The position numbers were made by a program, and so were the translations under genes. From Euptelea pleiosperma (taxonomy: Eukaryota > Streptophyta > Magnoliopsida > Ranunculales > Eupteleaceae), in NCBI GenBank assembly GCA_035048495.1, contig JASUTR010000063.1, positions 1-64,000 on the forward strand: DNA of 64,000 nt, in the 5' to 3' direction. The notes under the pieces are model-generated. The model did not search any database. It was given only the letters and a program-made list of their open reading frames with translations, and was not told the origin of the DNA. How positions within the stretch are numbered: position 1 is the first letter of the stretch; the number at the start of each line of letters is the position of its first letter. This document shows, in pieces, positions 35,726 to 48,620 of this stretch.

Positions 35726-38700
35726 AGTCCAATTTGAGAAGTTGACGTACGGATGGAGCTAACTTGTTTCAACTGTCCCGAATCTTGTTCCCACACTTCA
35801 AATATGTTGAAACAATAGTAATGGAAGAGTTTGAGTCTAATTATGAGGTCCGGTTGCGAAAAAGTCACAAGTTATAGGCTTCGGAATGTAACTCACAAAC
35901 TGAGTCCAATTTGAGACGTTGACGAACGGATGGAGCTAACTTGTTTTAACTGTCCCGAATCTTGTTCAACACTTCAAATATGTTGAAACAATAGTAATGG
36001 AAGAGTATGAGTCTAATTATGAGGTCCGGTTGCGAAAAAGTCACAAGTTATAGGCTTCGGAATGTAACACACAAACTGAGTCCAATTTGAGACATTGACG
36101 AACGGATGGAGCTAACTTGTTTCGACTGTCCCGAATATTGTTCCAACACTTCAAATGTGTTGAAACAATAGTAATGGAAGAATTCGAGTCTAATTACGAG
36201 GTCCAGTTGCGAAAAAGTCACAAGTTATAGGGTTCGGAACGTAACACACAAACAGAGTACAATTTGAGCCGTTGACGAACGGATGGAGCTAACTTGTTTT
36301 GACTGTCCCGAATCTTGTTTCAACACTTCAAATGTGTTGAAACAATAGTAATAGAAGAGTTTGAGTCCAATCACAAGGTCCGGTTACGAAAAAGTCACAA
36401 GTTATAGGCTTCGGAATGCAACACACAAACTGAGTCCAATTTGAGACGTTGACGCACGGATGGAGCTAACTTGTTTTGACTGTCCGAAATATTGTTCCAA
36501 CACTTTAAATCTGTTGAAACAATAGTAATGGAAGAGTTTGAGTCTAATTATGAGGTCCGGTTACGAAAAAGTCACAAGTTATAGGCTTAGGAATGTAACA
36601 CACAAACTGAGTCCAATTTGAGACGTTGACGCACGGATGGAGCTAACTTGTTTTGACTGTCCCAAATATTGTTCCAACACTTCAAATCTGTAGAAACAAT
36701 AGTAATAGAAGAGTTTGAGTCCAATTACGAGGTCCGGTTGCGAAAAAGTCACAAGTTATAGGCTTAGGAATGTAACACACAAACTGAGTCCAATTTGAGA
36801 CGTTGACGCACGGATGGAGCTAACTTGTTTTGACTGTCCCAAATATTGTTCCAACACTTCAAATCTGTTGAAACAATAGTAATGGAAGAGTTTGAGTCTA
36901 ATTATGAGGTCCGGTTACGAAAAAGTCACAAGTTATAGGCTTCAGAATGTAACACACAAACTGAGTCCAATTTGAGACGTTGACGCACGGATGGAGCTAA
37001 CTTGTTTTGACTGTCCCAAATATTGTTCCAACACTTTAAATCTGTTGAAACAATAGTAATGGAAGAGTTTGAGTCTAATTATGAGGTCCGGTTACGAAAA
37101 AGTCATAAGTTATAGGCTTCAGAATGCAACACAGAAACTGAGTCTAATTTGAGACGTTGACGAACGGATGGAGCTAACTTGTTTCAACTGTCCCGAATCT
37201 TGTTCCAACACTTCAAATATGTTGAAACAATAGTAATGGAAGAGTTTGAGTCTAATTACGAGGTCCGGTTGCGAAAAAGTCACAAGTTATAGGCTTCGGA
37301 ATGTAACACACAAACTGAGTCCAATTTGAGACATAGACGAACGGATGGAGCTAACTTGTTTCGACTGTCCCGAATCTTGTTCCAACACTTCAAATGTGTT
37401 GAAACAATAGTAATGGAAGAATTCGAGTCTAATTACGAGGTCCAGTTGCGAAAAAGTCACAAGTTATAGGCTTCGGAATGCAACACAGAAACTGAGTCCA
37501 ATTTGAGACGTTGACGTACGGATGGAGCTAACTTATTTCGACCGTCCCGAATCTTGTTCCAACACATCAAATGTGTTGAAACAATAGTAATACAAGAGTT
37601 TGAGTCCAATTACAAGGTCCGGTTGCGAAAAAGTCAAAAGTTATTGGCTTCGGAATGTAACACACAAACTGTGTCCAATTTGAGACGTTGACGCACGGAT
37701 GGAGCTAACTCTTTTTGCCTGTCCCGAATCTTGTTCCAATACTTCAAATGTGTTGAACAATAATAATGGAAGAGTTTGAGTAAAATTACGAGGTCTGATT
37801 GCGAAAAAGTCACAAGTTATAGGCTTAGGAATGTAACACACAAACTGAGTCCAATTTGAGACTTTGACGCACGGATGGAGCTAACTTGTTTTGACTGTCC
37901 CAAATATTGTTCCAACACTTCAAATCTGTTGAAACAATAGTAATGGAAGAGTTTGAGTCTAATTATGAGGTCCGGTTACGAAAAAGTCACAAGTTATAGG
38001 CTTCAGAATGTAACACAGAAACTGAGTCCAATTTGAGACGTTGACGAACGGATGGAGCTAACTTGTTTCAACTGTCCCGAATCTTGTTCCAACACTTCAA
38101 ATATGTTGAAACAATAGTAATGGAAGAGTTTGAGTCTAATTATGAGGTCCGGTTGCGAAAAAGTCACAAGTTATAGGCTTCGGAATGTAACTCACAAACT
38201 GAGTCCAATTTGAGACATTGACGAACGGATGGAGCTAACTTGTTTCGACTGTCCCGAATCTTGTTCCAACACTTCAAATGTGTTGAAACAATAGTAATGG
38301 AAGAATTCGAGTCTAATTACGAGGTCCAGTTGCGAAAAAAGTCACAAGTTATAGGGTTCGGAACGTAACACACAAACAGAGTACAATTTGAGACGTTGAC
38401 GAACGGATGGAGCTAACTTGTTTTGACTGTCCCGAATCTTGTTTCAACACTTCAAATGTGTTGAAACAATAGTAATAGAAGAGTTTGAGTCCAATCACGA
38501 GGTTCGGTTGCGAAAAAGTCACAAGTTATAGGCTTCGGAATGCAACACAGAAACTGAGTCCAACTTGAGACGTTGACGTACGGATGGAGCTAACTTGTTT
38601 CGACCGTCCCGAATCTTGTTCCAACACATCAAATGTGTTGAAACAATAGTAATACAAGAGTTTGAGTCCAATTACGAGGTCCGGTTGCGAAAAAGTCACA

Positions 38701-39265
38701 AGTTATAGGCTTAGGAATGTAACACACAAACTGAGTCCAATTTGAGACGTTGACGCACGGATGGAGCTAACTTGTTTTGACTGTCCCAAATATTGTTCCA
38801 ACACTTCAAATCTGTTGAAACAATAGTAATGGAAGGGTTTCAGTCTAATTACGAGGTTCGGTTGCGAAAGACTCACAAGTTATAGGCTTCGGAATGTAAC
38901 GCACAAACTGAGTCCAATTTGAGACATTGACGAACGGATGGAGCTAACTTGTTTCGACTGTCCTGAATCTTGTTCCAACACTTCAAATGTGTTGAAACAA
39001 TAGTAATGGAAGAATTCGAGTCTAATTACGAGGTCCAGTTGCGAGAAAAGTCACAAGTTATAGGGTTCGGAACGTAACACACAAACTGAGTCCAATTTGA
39101 GACGTTGACGAACGGATGGAGCTAACTTGTTTTGACTGTCTCGAATCTTGTTTTAACACTTCAAATGTGTTGAAACAATAGTATTAGAAGAGTTTGAGTC
39201 CAATCACGAGGTCCGGTTGCGAAAAAGTCACAAGTTATAGGCTTCGGAATGCAACACAGAAACTG

Positions 39266-41033
39266 AGTCCAATTTGAGACGTTGACGTACGGATGGAGCT
39301 AACTTGTTTCAACTGTCCCGAATCTTGTTCCCACACTTCAAATATGTTGAAACAATAGTAATGGAAGAGTTTGAGTCTAATTATGAGGTCCGGTTGCGAA
39401 AAAGTCACAAGTTATAGGCTTCGGAATGTAACTCACAAACTGAGTCCAATTTGAGACGTTGACGAACGGATGGAGCTAACTTGTTTTAACTGTCCCGAAT
39501 CTTGTTCAACACTTCAAATATGTTGAAACAATAGTAATGGAAGAGTATGAGTCTAATTATGAGGTCCGGTTGCGAAAAAGTCACAAGTTATAGGCTTCGG
39601 AATGTAACACACAAACTGAGTCCAATTTGAGACATTGACGAACGGATGGAGCTAACTTGTTTCGACTGTCCCGAATCTTGTTCCAACACTTCAAATGTGT
39701 TGAAACAATAGTAATGGAAGAATTCGAGTCTAATTACGAGGTCCAGTTGCGAAAAAGTCACAAGTTATAGGGTTCGGAACGTAACACACAAACAGAGTAC
39801 AATTTGAGCCGTTGACGAACGGATGGAGCTAACTTGTTTTGACTGTCCCGAATCTTGTTTCAACACTTCAAATGTGTTGAAACAATAGTAATAGAAGAGT
39901 TTGAGTCCAATCACGAGGTCCGGTTACGAAAAAGTCACAAGTTATAGGCTTCGGAATGCAACACAGAAACTGAGTCCAATTTGAGACGTTGACGTACGGA
40001 TGGAGCTAACTTGTTTCGACCGTCCCGAATCTTGTTCCAACACATCAAATGTGTTGAAACAATAGTAATACAAGAGTTTGAGTCCAATTACGAGGTCCGG
40101 TTGCGAAAAAGTCACAAGTTATTGGCTTCGGAATGTAACACACAAACTGTGTCCAATTTGAGACGTTGACGCACGGATGGAGCTAACTTGTTTTGACTGT
40201 CCCAAATATTGTTCCAACACTTCAAATCTGTTGAAACAATAGTAATGGAAGAGTTTGAGTCTAATTATGAGGTCCGGTTACGAAAAAGTCACAAGTTATA
40301 GGCTTCAGAATGTAACACAGAAACGGAGTCCAATTTGAGACGTTGACGAACGGATGGAGCTAACTTGTTTCAACTGTCCCGAATCTTGTTCCAACACTTC
40401 AAATATGTTGAAACAATAGTAATGGAAGAGTTTGAGTCTAATTATGAGGTCCGGTTGCGAAAAAGTCACAAGTTATAGGCTTCGGAATGTAACTCACAAA
40501 CTAAGTCCAATTTGAGACGTTGACGAACGGATGGAGCTAACTTGTTTTAACTGTCCCGAATCTTGTTCAACACTTCAAATATGTTGAAACAATAGTAATG
40601 GAAGAGTATGAGTCTAATTATGAGGTCCGGTTGCGAAAAAGTCACAAGTTATAGGCTTCGGAATGTAACACACAAACTGAGTCCAATTTGAGACATTGAC
40701 GAACGGATGGAGCTAACTTGTTTCGACTGTTCCGAATCTTGTTCCAACACTTCAAATGTGTTGAAACAATAGTAATGGAAGAATTCGAGTCTAATTACGA
40801 GGTCCAGTTGCGAAAAAGTCACAAGTTATAGGGTTCGGAACGTAACACACAAACAGAGTACAATTTGAGCCGTTGACGAACGGATGGAGCTAACTTGTTT
40901 TGACTGTCCCGAATCTTATTTCAACACTTCAAATGTGTTGAAACAATAGTAATAGAAGAGTTTGAGTCCAATCACGAGGTCCGGTTGCGAAAAAGTCACA
41001 AGTTATAGGCTTCGGAATGCAACACAGAAACTG
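39266..41033 (+). repeat. 10-monomer tandem duplication, unit 1 (1,768 bp)
   Basis: The monomer order is m12, m13, m14, m15, m16, m17, m18, m13-like, m19 and m20. The unit begins at the m12 start AGTCC at 39,266, and an equivalent start follows at 41,034. Sites repeat at exactly 1,768 bp, for example AACTTGTTTC at 39,301 and 41,069, and GACGTACGG at 39,991 and 41,759. The right-hand segmental copy (53.2-55.0 kb) has only one such unit, so the doubling is later than, or lost from, that copy. Confidence 0.92.
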
Positions 41034-42801
41034 AGTCCAATTTGAGACGTTGACGTACGGATGGAGCTAACTTGTTTCAACTGTCCCGAATCTTGTTCCC
41101 ACACTTCAAATATGTTGAAACAATAGTAATGGAAGAGTTTGAGTCTAATTATGAGGTCCGGTTGCGAAAAAGTCACAAGTTATAGGCTTCGGAATGTAAC
41201 TCACAAACTGAGTCCAATTTGAGACGTTGACGAACGGATGGAGCTAACTTGTTTTAACTGTCCCGAATCTTGTTCAACACTTCAAATATGTTGAAACAAT
41301 AGTAATGGAAGAGTATGAGTCTAATTATGAGGTCCGGTTGCGAAAAAGTCACAAGTTATAGGCTTCGGAATGTAACACACAAACTGAGTCCAATTTGAGA
41401 CATTGACGAACGGATGGAGCTAACTTGTTTCGACTGTCCCGAATCTTGTTCCAACACTTCAAATGTGTTGAAACAATAGTAATGGAAGAATTCGAGTCTA
41501 ATTACGAGGTCCAGTTGCGAAAAAGTCACAAGTAATAGGGTTCGGAACGTAACACACAAACAGAGTACAATTTGAGCCGTTGACGAACGGATGGAGCTAA
41601 CTTGTTTTGACTGTCCCGAATCTTGTTTCAACACTTCAAATGTGTTGAAACAATAGTAATAGAAGAGTTTGAGTCCAATCACGAGGTCCGGTTACGAAAA
41701 AGTCACAAGTTATAGGCTTCGGAATGCAACACAGAAACTGAGTCCAATTTGAGACGTTGACGTACGGATGGAGCTAACTTGTTTCGACCGTCCCGAATCT
41801 TGTTCCAACACATCAAATGTGTTGAAACAATAGTAATACAAGAGTTTGAGTCCAATTACGAGGTCCGGTTGCGAAAAAGTCACAAGTTATTGGCTTCGGA
41901 ATGTAACACACAAACTGTGTCCAATTTGAGACGTTGACGCACGGATGGAGCTAACTTGTTTTGACTGTCCCAAATATTGTTCCAACACTTCAAATCTGTT
42001 GAAACAATAGTAATGGAAGAGTTTGAGTCTAATTATGAGGTCCGGTTACGAAAAAGTCACAAGTTATAGGCTTCAGAATGTAACACAGAAACGGAGTCCA
42101 ATTTGAGACGTTGACGAACGGATGGAGCTAACTTGTTTCAACTGTCCCGAATCTTGTTCCAACACTTCAAATATGTTGAAACAATAGTAATGGAAGAGTT
42201 TGAGTCTAATTATGAGGTCCGGTTGCGAAAAAGTCACAAGTTATAGGCTTCGGAATGTAACTCACAAACTAAGTCCAATTTGAGACGTTGACGAACGGAT
42301 GGAGCTAACTTGTTTTAACTGTCCCGAATCTTGTTCAACACTTCAAATATGTTGAAACAATAGTAATGGAAGAGTATGAGTCTAATTATGAGGTCCGGTT
42401 GCGAAAAAGTCACAAGTTATAGGCTTCGGAATGTAACACACAAACTGAGTCCAATTTGAGACATTGACGAACGGATGGAGCTAACTTGTTTCGACTGTTC
42501 CGAATCTTGTTCCAACACTTCAAATGTGTTGAAACAATAGTAATGGAAGAATTCGAGTCTAATTACGAGGTCCAGTTGCGAAAAAGTCACAAGTTATAGG
42601 GTTCGGAACGTAACACACAAACAGAGTACAATTTGAGCCGTTGACGAACGGATGGAGCTAACTTGTTTTGACTGTCCCGAATCTTATTTCAACACTTCAA
42701 ATGTGTTGAAACAATAGTAATAGAAGAGTTTGAGTCCAATCACGAGGTCCGGTTGCGAAAAAGTCACAAGTTATAGGCTTCGGAATGCAACACAGAAACT
42801 A
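41034..42801 (+). repeat. 10-monomer tandem duplication, unit 2 (1,768 bp)
   Basis: Direct repeat of 39,266-41,033, ending where m21 begins (AAGTCC at about 42,801). One visible difference is GTAATAGGG at about 41,533 where unit 1 has GTTATAGGG. On the minus strand that base removes a stop codon and creates a 108-codon open frame spanning two monomers (41,356-41,682). That frame is a by-product of the 3 x 59 bp period and not a gene. Confidence 0.92.
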
Positions 42802-44910
42802 AGTCCAATTTGAGACGTTGACGTACGGATGGAGTAACTTGTTTCGACCGTCCCGAATCTTGTTCCAACACATCAAATGTGTTGAAACAATAGTAATACA
42901 AGAGTTTGAGTCCAATTACGAGGTCCGGTTGCGAAAAAGTCACAAGTTATTGGCTTCGGAATGTAACACACAAACTGTGTCCAATTTGAGACGTTGACGC
43001 ACGGATGGAGCTAACTCTTTTTGCCTGTCCCGAATCTTGTTCCAATAATTCAAATGTGTTGAACAATAATAATGGAAGAGTTTGAGTAAAATTACGAGGT
43101 CTGATTGCGACAAAGTCACAAGTTATAGGCTTCGGAATGTTACACACTAATTGAGTCGAATTTGAGACGTTCATGCACGGATGGAGCTAACTTGTTTCGA
43201 CTGTCCCAAATCTTGTTCCAACACTTCAAATCTGTAGAAACAATAGTAATAGAAGAGTTTGAGTCCAATTCGAAGGTCCGGTTTCGAAAAAGTCACAAGC
43301 TATAGGCTTAGGAATGTAACACACAAACTGAGTCCAATTTGAGACGTTGACGCACGGATGGAGCTAACTTGTTTTGACTGTCCCAAATATTGTTCCAACA
43401 CTTCAAATCTGTTGAAACAATAGTAATGGAAGAGTTTGAGTCTAATTATGAGGTCCGGTTACGAAAAAGTCATAAGTTATAGGCTTCAGAATGCAACACA
43501 GAAACTGAGTCCAATTTGAGACGTTGACGAACGGATGGAGCTAACTTGTTTCCACTGTCCCGAATCTTGTTCCAACACTTCAAATATGTTGAAACAATAG
43601 TAATGGAAGAGTTTGAGTCTAATTACGAGGTCCGGTTGCGAAAAAGTCACAAGTTATAGGCTTCGGAATGTAACACACAAACTGAGTCCAATTTGAGACA
43701 TTGACGAACGGATGGAGCTAACTTGTTTCGACTGTCCCGAATCTTGTTCCAACACTTCAAATGTGTTGAAACAATAGTAATGGAAGAATTCGAGTCTAAT
43801 TACGAGGTCCAGTTGCGAAAAAAGTCACAAGTATAGGGTTCGGAACGTAACACACAAACAGAGTACAATTTGAGACGTTGACGAACGGATGGAGCTAACT
43901 TGTTTTGACTGTCCCGAATCTTGTTTCAACACTTCAAATGTGTTGAAACAATAGTAATAGAAGAGTTTGAGTCCAATCACGAGGTCCGGTTGCGAAAAAG
44001 TCACAAGTTATAAGCTTCGGAATGCAGCACAGAAACTGAGTCCAATTTGAGACGTTGACGTACGGATGGAGCTAACTTGTTTTGACTGTCCCAAATATTG
44101 TTCCAACACTTCAAATCTGTAGAAACAATAGTAATAGAAGATTTTGAGTCCAATTACGAGGTCCGGTTGCGAAAAATTCACAAGTTATAGGCTTAGGAAT
44201 GTAACACACAAACTGAGTCCAATTTGAGACGTTGACGCACGGATGGAGCTAACTTGTTTTGACTGTCCCAAATATTGTTCCAACACTTCAAATCTGTTGA
44301 AACAATAGTAATGGAAGAGTTTGAGTCTAATTATGAGGTCCGGTTACAAAAAAGTCATATGTTATAGGCTTCAGAATGCAACACAGAAACTGAGTCCAAT
44401 TTGAGACGTTGACGAACGGATGGAGCTAACTTGTTTTGACTGTCCCGAATCTTGTTCAACACTTCAAATATGTTGAAACAATAGTAATGGAAGAGTATGA
44501 GTCTAATTATGAGGTCCGGTTGCGAAAAAGTCACAAGTTATAGGCTTCGGAATGTAACACACAAACTGAGTCCAATTTGAGACATTGACGAACGGATGGA
44601 GCTAACTTGTTTCGACTGTCCCGAATCTTGTTCCAACACTTCAAATGTATTGAAACAATAGTAATGGAAGAATTCGAGTCTAATTACGAGGTCCAGTTGC
44701 GAAAAAGTCACAAGTTATAGGGTTCGGAACGTAACACACAAACAGAGTACAATTTGAGCCGTTGACGAACGGATGGAGCTAACTTGTTTTGACTGTCCCG
44801 AATCTTATTTCAACACTTCAAATGTGTTGAAACAATAGTAATACAAGAGTTTGAGTCCCATCACGAGGTCCGGTTGCGAAAAAGTCACAAGTTATAGGCT
44901 TCGGAATGCA
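42802..44910 (+). repeat. m21-m6 stretch with rare shared variants
   Basis: The order runs m21, m22, m1 (TTCATGCACGG near 43,172), m2, m3, m4, m5, m6-like and further mosaic monomers. Variants shared only with 55.0-57.1 kb are TTTCCACTG (about 43,550), the one-base deletion AAGTATAGGG (about 43,829), a HindIII-type ATAAGCTTCGG with GCAGCAC (about 44,013-44,030), GAAGATTTTGAG, GAAAAATTCAC and GGTTACAAAAAAG. They prove that this 2.1 kb was copied as one piece. Confidence 0.9.
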
Positions 44911-46860
44911 ACACAGAAACTGAGTCCAATTTGAGACGTTGACGTACGGATAGAGTTACATGTTTCGACCGTCCCGAATCTTGTTCCAACACATCAAATG
45001 TGTTGAAACAATAGTAATACAAGAGTTTGAGTCCAATTACGAGGTCTGGTTGCGAAAAAGTCACAAGTTATTGGCTTCGGAATGTAACACACAAACTGTG
45101 TCCAATTTGAAACGTTGACGCACGGATGGAGCTAACTCTTTTTGCCTGTCCGGAATCTTGTTCCAATACTTCAAATGTGTTGAACAATAATAATGGAAGA
45201 GTTTGAGTAAAATTACGAGGTCTGATTGCGACAAAGTCACAAGTTATAGGCTTCGGAATGTTACACACTAATTGAGTCGAATTTGAGACGTTGATGCACG
45301 GATGTAGCTAACTTGTTTCGACTGTCCCAAATCTTGTTCCAACACTTCAAATCTGTAGAAACAATAGTAATAGAAGAGTTTGAGTCCAATTACGAGGTCC
45401 GGTTGCGAAAAAGTCACAAGTTATAGGCTTAGGAATGTAACACACAAACTGAGTCCAATTTGAGACGTTGACGCACGGATGGAGCTAACTTGTTTTGACT
45501 GTCCCAAATATTGTTCCAACACTTCAAATCTGTTGAAACAATAGTAATGGAAGAGTTTGAGTCTAATTATGAGGTCCGGTTACGAAAAAGTCATAAGTTA
45601 TAGGCTTCAGAATGCAACACAGAAACTGAGTCCAATTTGAGACGTTGACGAACGGATGGAGCTAACTTGTTTCAACTGTCCCGAATCTTGTTCCAACACT
45701 TCAAATATGTTGAAACAATAGTAATGGAAGAGTTTGAGTCTAATTACGAGGTCCGGTTGCGAAAAAGTCACAAGTTATAGGGTTCGAAACGTAACACACA
45801 AACAGAGTACAATTTGAGATGTTGACGAACGGATGGAGCTAACTTGTTTTGACTGTCCCAAATCTTCTTTCAACACTTCAAATGTGTTGAAACAATAGTA
45901 ATAGAAGAGTTTGAGTCCAATCACGAGGTCCGGTTGTGAAAAAGTCACAAGTTATAGGCTTCGGAATGCAACACAGAAACTGAGTCGAATTTGAGACGTT
46001 GACGTACGGATGGAGCTAACTTGTTTCGACCGTCCCGAATCTTGTTCCAACACATCAAATGTGTTGAAACAATAGTAATAGAAGAGTTTGAGTCCAATCA
46101 CGAGGTCCGGTTGCGAAAAAGTCACAAGTTATAGGCTTCGGAATGCAACACAGAAACTGAGTCCAATTTGAGACGTTGACGTACGGATGGAGCTAACTTG
46201 TTTCGACCATCCCGATTCTTGTTCCAACACATCAAATGTGTTGAAACAATAGTAATACAAGAGTTTGAGTCCAATTACGAGGTCCGGTTGCGAAAAAGTC
46301 ACAAGTTATTGGCTTCGGAATGTAACACACAAACTGTGTCCAATTTGAGACGTTGACGCACGGATGGAGCTAACTCTTTTTGCCTGTCCCGAATCTTGTT
46401 CCAATACTTCAAATGTGTTGAACAATAATAATGGAAGAGTTTGAGTAAAATTACGAGGTCTGATTGCGACAAAGTCACAAGTTATAGGCTTCGGAATGTT
46501 ACACACTAATTGACTCGAATTTGGGATGTTGATGCACGGATGGAGCTAACTTGTTTCGACTGTCCCAAATCTTGTTCCAACACTTCAAATCTGTAGAAAC
46601 AATAGTAATAGAAGAGTTTGAGTCCAATTACGAGGTCCGGTTACGAAAAAGTCACAAGTTATAGGCTTAGGAATGTAACACACAAACTGAGTCCAATTTG
46701 AGACGTTGACGCACGGATGGAGCTAACTTGTTTTGACTGTCCCAAATACTGTTCCAACACTTCAAATCTGTTGAAACAATAGTAATGGAAGAGTTTGAGT
46801 CTAATTATGAGGTCCGGTTACGAAAAAGTCATATGTTATAGGCTTCAGAATGCAACACAG
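44911..46860 (+). repeat. Mosaic stretch, partly absent from the other copy
   Basis: About 1,059 bp (six monomers) from about 44,920 to 45,980 is missing between 57,120 and 57,131 in the right segmental copy. There an m20 end is followed directly by AGTCGAATTTGAGACG, which here lies at about 45,982. Contents include an m21-like monomer with GGATAGAGTTACATG near 44,950, m22 with CTGTCCGG, m1 with GGATGTAGC (45,301), m2, m3 and an m5 with AATCTTCTTTC near 45,863. No gene is seen. Confidence 0.8.
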
Positions 46861-48620
46861 AAACTGAGTCCAATTTGAGACGTTGACGCACGGATGGAGC
46901 TAACTTGTTTTGACTGTCCCAAATATTGTTCCAACACTTCAAATCTGTTGAAACAATAGTAATGGAAGAGTTTGAGTCTAATTATGAGGTCCGGTTACGA
47001 AAAAGTCATATGTTATAGGCTTCAGAATGCAACACAGAAACTGAGTCCAATTTGAGACGTTGACGAACGGATGGAGCTAACTTGTTTCAACTGTCCCGAA
47101 TCTTGTTCCAACACTTCAAATATGTTGAAACAATAGTAATGGAAGAGTTTGAGTCTAATTACGAGGTCCGGTTGCGAAAAAGTCACAAGTTATAGGCTTC
47201 GGAATGTAACACCCAAACTGAGTCCAATTTGAGACATTGACGAACGGATGGAGCTAACTTGTTTCGACTGTCCCGAATCTTGTTCCAACACTTCAAATGT
47301 GTTGAAACAATAGTAATGGAAGAATTCGAGTCTAATTACGAGGTCCAGTTGCGAAAAAAGTCACAAGTTATAGGGTTCGGAACATAACACACAAACTGAG
47401 TCCAATTTGAGACGTTGACGAACGGATGGAGCTAACTTGTTTTGACTGTCTCGAATCTTGTTTTAACACTTCAAATGTGTTGAAACAATAGTATTAGAAG
47501 AGTTTGAGTCCAATCACGAGGTCCGGTTGCGAAAAAGTCACAAGTTTTAGGCTTCGGAATGTAACACAGAAACTGAGTCCAATTTGAGACGTTGACGTAC
47601 GGATGGAGCTAACTTGTTTCAACCGTCCCGAATCTTGTTCCAACACATCAAATGTGTTGAAACAATAGTAATACAAGAGTTTGAGTCCAATTATGAGGTC
47701 CGGTTGCGAAATAGTCACAAGTTATTGGCTTCAGAATGTAACACACAAACTGTGTCTAATTTGAGACGTTGACGCACGGATGGAGCTAACTAGTTTTGCC
47801 TGTCCGGAATCTTGTTCCAATACTTCAAATGTGTTGAAACAATAATAATGGAAGAGTTTGAGTAAAATTACGAGGTCTGATTGCGACAAAATCACAAGTT
47901 ATAGGCTTCGGAATGTTACACACAAATTGAGTCGAATTTTAGACGTTGATGCACGGATGGAGCTAACTTGTTTCGACTGTCCCAAATCATGTTCCAACAC
48001 TTCAAATCTGTAGAAACAATAGTAATGGAAGAGTTTGAGTCCAATTACGAGGTCCGGTTGCGAAAAAGTCACAAGTTATAGGCTTCGGAATGTAACACAC
48101 AAACTGAGTCCAATTTGAGACGTTGACGCACTAATGGAGCTAACTTGTTTCGCCTATCCCGAATCTTGTTCCAATACTTCAAATGTGTTGAAACAATAAT
48201 AGTGGAAGAATTTGAGTCTAATTACGAGGTCCTATTGCGAAAAAGTCACAAGTTATAGGGTTCGGAATGTAACACACAAACTGAGTCCAATCTGAGACGT
48301 TGACGCACGGATGGAGCTAATTTGTTTCGACTGTCCCAAATATTGTTCCAACACTTCAAATCTGTTGAAACAATAGTAATGGAAGAGTTTGAGCATAATT
48401 ATGAGGTCCGGTTGCGAAAAAGTCACAAGTTACAGGCTTCGGAATGTAACACAGAAACTGAGTTAAATTTGAGACATTGACGAACGGATGGAGCTAAGTT
48501 GTTTCGACTGTCCCGAATCTTTTTCCAACACTTCAAATATGTTGAAACAATAGTAATGGAAGAGTATGAGTCTAATTATGAGGTCCGGCTGGGAAAAAGT
48601 CACAAGTTATAGGCTTCGGA
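46860..48620 (+). repeat. Block recurring at +10,795 bp (16-monomer HOR relative)
   Basis: About ten monomers reappear at about 57,655-59,415. Shared rare variants include CAAGTTTTAGGC (GTTTTAG at 47,544 and 58,339), CTAACTAGTTTTGCC, AAATCATGTTCC, GTCCTATTGCG, AATCTGAGACG with GCTAATTTG, GAGCATAATTATG, AAGTTACAGG, GAGTTAAATTTG, AATCTTTTTCC and GGCTGGGAAAAAG (48,587 and 59,382). It is the only place left of 57 kb that carries these types. Small differences are GCACTAATGG here against GCACTGATGG there, and AATTTTAGACG here at about 47,936. Confidence 0.92.

Larger units (their letters stand above)
35270..44910 (+). repeat. Segmental duplication, left copy (offset 13,975 bp)
   Basis: Markers here recur 13,975 bp downstream: GTAATGGAAG at 35,286 and 49,261; TGTCTCG at 35,597 and 49,572; GTCCGAAATATTG (GAAATATTG at 36,486 and 50,461); ACTTATTTCG at 37,531 and 51,506; GCGAGAAAAG at 39,041 and 53,016; and AAACGGAG at 40,321 and 54,296. 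After the internal 1,768-bp duplication the offset becomes 12,207 bp: TTTCCACTG near 43,550 and 55,757, AAGTATAGGG at 43,829 and 56,036, and GCAGCAC at 44,024 and 56,231. Sharing of rare single-base variants shows true segment copying. Confidence 0.92.
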
